Source: CAVZLD01 sp964522605
GTDB lineage: Bacteria > Planctomycetota > Planctomycetia > Pirellulales > Pirellulaceae
Assembly: GCA_964522605.1 (NCBI GenBank)
Contig: CAZFWV010000266.1
Coordinates: 1-9,431 of the forward strand
Length of the DNA: 9,431 nt
Reading direction: 5' to 3'
Positions 6,926-9,431 of this stretch are shown piece by piece. Each line of letters starts with the position of its first letter. Position 1 is the stretch's first letter. Under the pieces are notes generated by a model. The model made no database searches. It saw nothing but the letters and a program-made list of their open reading frames with translations, and was not told where the DNA came from. A program made the translations under genes and the position numbers.

Positions 6926-6954
6926 ATTATGACGCGGTCACGGCCCGCTGGCAA
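6926..6954 (-). promoter_or_regulatory. Sigma70-type promoter of guaB
   Basis: On the minus strand TTGCCA (6949-6954) and CATAAT (6926-6931) each match the consensus hexamer at five of six positions and are separated by exactly 17 nt. Transcription would start near 6919, leaving a leader of about 40 nt before guaB. It probably also drives the exported-protein gene downstream. Confidence 0.75.
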
Positions 6955-7091
6955 CTTACCGAGGGCCGGGTCGCTGTTCCGGAATCCATCACCGCTTCGG
7001 TCGACTTGCGCCGCGGTCGGAAAAATCAACAGGAGAATCGTGGGGGCTGAAGTCCCTGGCGGACGGCTAAGGGCAGAGGGGAACCGAAGAT

Positions 7092-7253
7092 TGACGAACA
7101 AGGAGTTTCGATTGTTGAGGAAAAGACAGGTTTTGGATTGGCAAGTCGAGAATTAGATGGACGAGTCAAGAACTGCGCGGAAGCGGGAATCTCGGCGGAT
7201 CTCCGCGGGACCCTTGGTCACTGCCCTCAACAATCGGAACTCCTTGTTCGTCA
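7092..7253. repeat. Long inverted repeat, 29-nt arms
   Basis: Arm 7092-7120 (begins tgacgaacaaggagtttcga) pairs with 7225-7253 at 28 of 29 positions. The exception is a G-T wobble. The spacer is 104 nt. Beyond the arms the pairing continues imperfectly outward, roughly from 7076 to 7268, so the original stem may have been longer. The spacer has a small inner hairpin (cgcgga/tccgcg). No transposase and no clear target-site duplication are visible. It may be a MITE-like element or a structured RNA. Confidence 0.75.
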
Positions 7254-7360
7254 CTCGCCGGCTCCTTTGCCCCTCCAAGTCGGGGGCATGTTGGCTGCCT
7301 TCCCCCAAGCCGAAACATTCAAGCCGCCTCCGCTTCGCGCGAGCGTATGGTCATTGGCCA

Positions 7361-7382
7361 AAGTCGGCAACGTTGCCGACTT
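7361..7382. repeat. Perfect 22-nt palindrome
   Basis: The sequence aagtcggcaac and its exact reverse complement abut at 7371/7372. The word aagtcgg recurs at 7277 and 7388. As RNA from the minus strand it would form a 9-bp hairpin with an ACGT loop about 80 nt beyond the selA stop, followed by only three or four U. It could be a weak selA terminator or an interspersed repeat of this genome. Confidence 0.6.
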
Positions 7383-7414
7383 GAGACAAGTCGGCCTACG
7401 GCAGCGAGTAGACT

Positions 7415-7432
7415 GAGACACCGGAGCGTCTC
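7415..7432 (-). terminator. Possible selA terminator hairpin
   Basis: On the minus strand gagacgc and gtgtctc pair (with one G-U) around a TCCG tetraloop, about 30 nt past the selA stop. Flanking cggcgag/ctcgctgccg can extend the stem with a small bulge. No U-run follows, so a role in termination is uncertain. Confidence 0.35.
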
Positions 7433-7463
7433 GCCGTCCCGAATGACGGTTCTGAAATGCGTT

Positions 7464-8921
7464 CTAGTTTTCTACTTCCGCGGCAGCCGTCGGATTCGAG
7501 TCGCCTTCGGTGTCCTCCGAGGCGGATGGCTCTTCACTCCGTGCCTGCAGAGCTTCTACGAGCTGCATATCCTGGTCGGGGAACACGGTTCGCAAGTCAA
7601 TGAGCAGTCGGTCATTCTGAATGCGACCGAAGATCGCAGGGATTCCCGTCCGCAAGGCTCGGGCCAAGGCGTCCACGGTTTCCATCGCCGGCGTCAGCGA
7701 AACGCACCAACTGGGAATCTGCTGCGTGGGAACCGAGCCGCCACCCAAATAGGCTGTGCTTTGCTCGACCTTGGCTTCCCGAATCAACTTGGCTGCCTGC
7801 AGTTGGGGCGCCAGCCGTTCCGCCCGATTCTTTAGATTCTCGACACTCGTGCTGAGCAACTGGAGCAACGGGATCGCCTGCTCTGCGTCTTCGGGTCGAC
7901 GGTACAACCGCAACGTCGCCGACAGGGCGGCGAGTGTCAATTTGTCCACTCGGACGGCACGGGCCAGTGGATGTCGCGCGAGTTGTTCGACCAGTGACTG
8001 ACGACCGATGATGATCCCGCATTGTGGTCCGCCGAGCAGTTTATCTCCACTGAACAAAACCAGATCTGCTCCCTCGAGGATGCTCTGACGAACGAGCGGT
8101 TCTCCGCGAAGACCCCAGCGCGAAAAATCAATGAGAGCGCCGGACCCGACATCATCAATCACGGGCAGGTTGTGTCGACGCCCCGCGGCCACGAGATCGC
8201 GCAACGTGACTTCCTCGGTGAATCCCGAGATGACGTAGTTGCTCGGGTGGACCCGCATCAGAGCGGCTGTTTCCTCCTGGACCGCGTGTTCGTAATCCTC
8301 GATTCGAGTTTTGTTCGTTGTACCGACTTCTCGCAATCGAGCACCGCTGGCGGTCATCACCTCAGGCAGACGATAGCTGCCGCCGATCTCGACGAGGTGC
8401 CCTCGAGAAACCACAACTTCGCGGCCCGCCGCGAGCGCGGTCAGCGTCAGGAGTGTGGCGGCCGCGTTATTATTCACCACCAGCGCGGCCTCGGCACCGG
8501 TCAGTTCCACCAGCAACTTATCAACGGCCCGCATGCGCTGAGAACGCTGGCCGGACTCAAGGTCGACTTCCACACTGGCGTAACCGCGGGCGATCAGCTG
8601 GATTTCGTCCACCGCCGCACGTGGCAGAGGGGCTCGCCCCAGACCGGTGTGCAGCAAAACTCCCGTCCCGTTGATGACGGGTCGCAAACGGGGTGTCTGA
8701 TCGGAAACGATCCACTCGGCGATTTTTTCCGCCAACTCACCCGGGGCGGGAATTCGAATGTCACTCGCCCGCTGCTGCAGGTCCGTGCGCAGATTGTCGA
8801 GAAAGGAGCGGACTTCACCGACGACCACGTTGTGGCTGACTTTGTCGACCAGGCGACGCAGCGACGGGTTTTCCAGTAACTCATTCACCGAAGGGATGCG
8901 GCGAAGCGGGTTGTTCGACAT
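7464..8921 (-). CDS. selA: L-seryl-tRNA(Sec) selenium transferase
   Basis: Converts Ser-tRNA(Sec) to Sec-tRNA(Sec) using selenophosphate; a PLP enzyme that forms a decamer in bacteria. The 485 residues fit the family (about 460-470) with a short acidic tail added. Visible features are the N-terminal tRNA-binding segment (RRIPSVNELLENPSLRRLVD), NGTGVLLHTGLGRAPL (84-99), NNNAAATLLTL (150-160), GTTNKTRIEDY (200-210), VIDDVGSGALID (254-265) and SGDKLLGGPQ (291-300), where Lys294 should bind PLP. The start ATG has a weak purine-rich site (GGAAGAGAG) about 11 nt upstream. It lies 30 nt behind selB and is surely its operon partner. The C-terminal run rich in Glu, Ser and Thr (about 460-485) is unusual but looks like disordered sequence. 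Confidence 0.96.
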   Translation of the reverse strand: MSNNPLRRIPSVNELLENPSLRRLVDKVSHNVVVGEVRSFLDNLRTDLQQRASDIRIPAPGELAEKIAEWIVSDQTPRLRPVINGTGVLLHTGLGRAPLPRAAVDEIQLIARGYASVEVDLESGQRSQRMRAVDKLLVELTGAEAALVVNNNAAATLLTLTALAAGREVVVSRGHLVEIGGSYRLPEVMTASGARLREVGTTNKTRIEDYEHAVQEETAALMRVHPSNYVISGFTEEVTLRDLVAAGRRHNLPVIDDVGSGALIDFSRWGLRGEPLVRQSILEGADLVLFSGDKLLGGPQCGIIIGRQSLVEQLARHPLARAVRVDKLTLAALSATLRLYRRPEDAEQAIPLLQLLSTSVENLKNRAERLAPQLQAAKLIREAKVEQSTAYLGGGSVPTQQIPSWCVSLTPAMETVDALARALRTGIPAIFGRIQNDRLLIDLRTVFPDQDMQLVEALQARSEEPSASEDTEGDSNPTAAAEVEN

Positions 8922-8951
8922 GGGTTTAGTCTCTCTTCCAGTTTCTTAAGC

Positions 8952-9431
8952 TTAAGGAGTGTTCTCTTCGGAATCACGAGATGGCATGGGATCGTTGAGG
9001 CGTCGCACGTCACCTTCTCTTCGCGTGAAGCCTACTCGGTCCAGGTATTCGCAGATCGGGACCGCGTATTTTCGCGTCGTCTGCAACAATTCCCGAATTT
9101 CGCTGACGGTCATCCCCTGGCCACCCGCCATGGCTTGCTGCAACGTATTGCGCAACTGCTGCTCAGACTCTTCGTGAAGATACAGATCCTGGGCGATCTC
9201 GACCAATTCTCCATCCTGAACTGCCAACGCGAGCAGGGAGGGAACCGATTTCTGATGTCGTTTGGCGGTCTGTTGACATTCCTGGACCGTCGGCGGCTGG
9301 AATTGGGCCGAGCGATATCGTTCAATCAACTGTCGACTCAATTCTTGCTCACCCTTGGACAGTTGCGGTCCGCGGTCGGCCAGACCGACGCCGCGGTTGG
9401 TCGCCCGGATCTTCCCGCCCGCCTCCAATCG
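8952..9431 (-). CDS. selB: Selenocysteine-specific elongation factor, C-terminal part
   Basis: The reading frame is open through the window edge, so only the last 159 residues are seen. SelB is the EF-Tu-like GTPase that brings Sec-tRNA(Sec) to UGA codons marked by a SECIS hairpin. Its GTPase half lies outside. The visible part matches the winged-helix repeats of the SelB tail that bind SECIS RNA: one at about 25-85 and one at about 95-145 containing MTVSEIRELLQTTRKYAVPI and then CEYLDRVGFTRREGDVRRL. The KYAVPI...LDRxGFTRR pattern is typical of the last winged helix of SelB. A TTG at 9428 is internal, not a start. It ends 30 nt before selA, in the order selB-selA on one transcript. Confidence 0.92.
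   Translation of the reverse strand, partial: RLEAGGKIRATNRGVGLADRGPQLSKGEQELSRQLIERYRSAQFQPPTVQECQQTAKRHQKSVPSLLALAVQDGELVEIAQDLYLHEESEQQLRNTLQQAMAGGQGMTVSEIRELLQTTRKYAVPICEYLDRVGFTRREGDVRRLNDPMPSRDSEENTP

Larger units (their letters stand above)
6884..7463. other. Intergenic region between selA and guaB
   Basis: This stretch holds no credible gene. Plus-strand frames at 7138-7416 and 7157-7384 are short, lack a ribosome site and have no recognisable content. Visible elements are the guaB promoter (6926-6954), a long inverted repeat (7092-7253), a perfect 22-nt palindrome (7361-7382) and a smaller hairpin near 7415-7432 that may serve selA. I looked for a selenocysteine tRNA on both strands and did not find one. 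Confidence 0.6.

Noticed and set aside
7138..7416. Small plus-strand frames in the selA-guaB gap
   Set aside because: They overlap the inverted repeat and the palindrome, lack ribosome sites and have no family resemblance.
6884..7463. Selenocysteine tRNA gene near selA
   Set aside because: The gggggctgaagtccc stretch at 7040-7055 hinted at an anticodon stem, but there is no matching acceptor stem, T-loop (GGTTCGA) or UCA anticodon in place.
8022..8879. 285-residue plus-strand frame opposite selA
   Set aside because: It lies wholly antisense to a clear selA gene and its translation has no recognisable domain; it follows from the GC-rich codon pattern.
1..9431. CRISPR array, phage or insertion sequence genes
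   Set aside because: No regularly spaced repeats and no integrase, transposase or phage structural genes were found on either strand.

Overview
The window looks like a chromosomal piece of a GC-rich planctomycete, probably of the Pirellula/Rhodopirellula type. The grounds are an exported protein whose C-terminal motifs (NPPNECQYALGYYRPGSC) I recall only from planctomycetes, the interspersed intergenic repeats, a tandem pair of DUF697-type GTPases, and starts with weak or absent Shine-Dalgarno sequences. The phylum is inferred from protein and repeat style; no marker gene such as rRNA is present.

Layout. Positions 1-535 hold no gene but are dense in inverted repeats and end in a possible leader. 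A plus-strand cluster follows. It encodes a membrane-anchored GTPase (536-2107), a paralogous soluble GTPase (2116-3453) and a small FmdB-type zinc-ribbon protein (3459-3686). The spacing is so tight (8 and 5 nt) that the three are probably one transcript. A convergent gap (3687-3879) carries a second copy of a repeat found at the window start and a strong terminator hairpin.

The rest is on the minus strand. guaB (IMP dehydrogenase, about 5390-6877) has a clear sigma70-like promoter and is followed 46 nt later by the planctomycete exported protein (3880-5343). Further upstream, selA (7464-8921) lies directly behind the 3' end of selB (8952 to the window edge). This is a selB-selA operon and implies that the organism makes selenoproteins. 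The 586-nt gap between selA and guaB holds the guaB promoter, a long imperfect hairpin with 29-nt near-perfect arms, and a perfect 22-nt palindrome.

How the genes work together. selB and selA serve selenocysteine incorporation, and guaB makes XMP for GTP synthesis. The GTPase pair plus FmdB is the least understood unit. One GTPase has an N-terminal membrane hairpin and the other has none, yet both keep complete G motifs and a C-terminal DUF697-like region. They may therefore work as a membrane-bound/soluble GTPase couple. That pair, and the repeats on both sides of its cluster, are the parts most worth following up.
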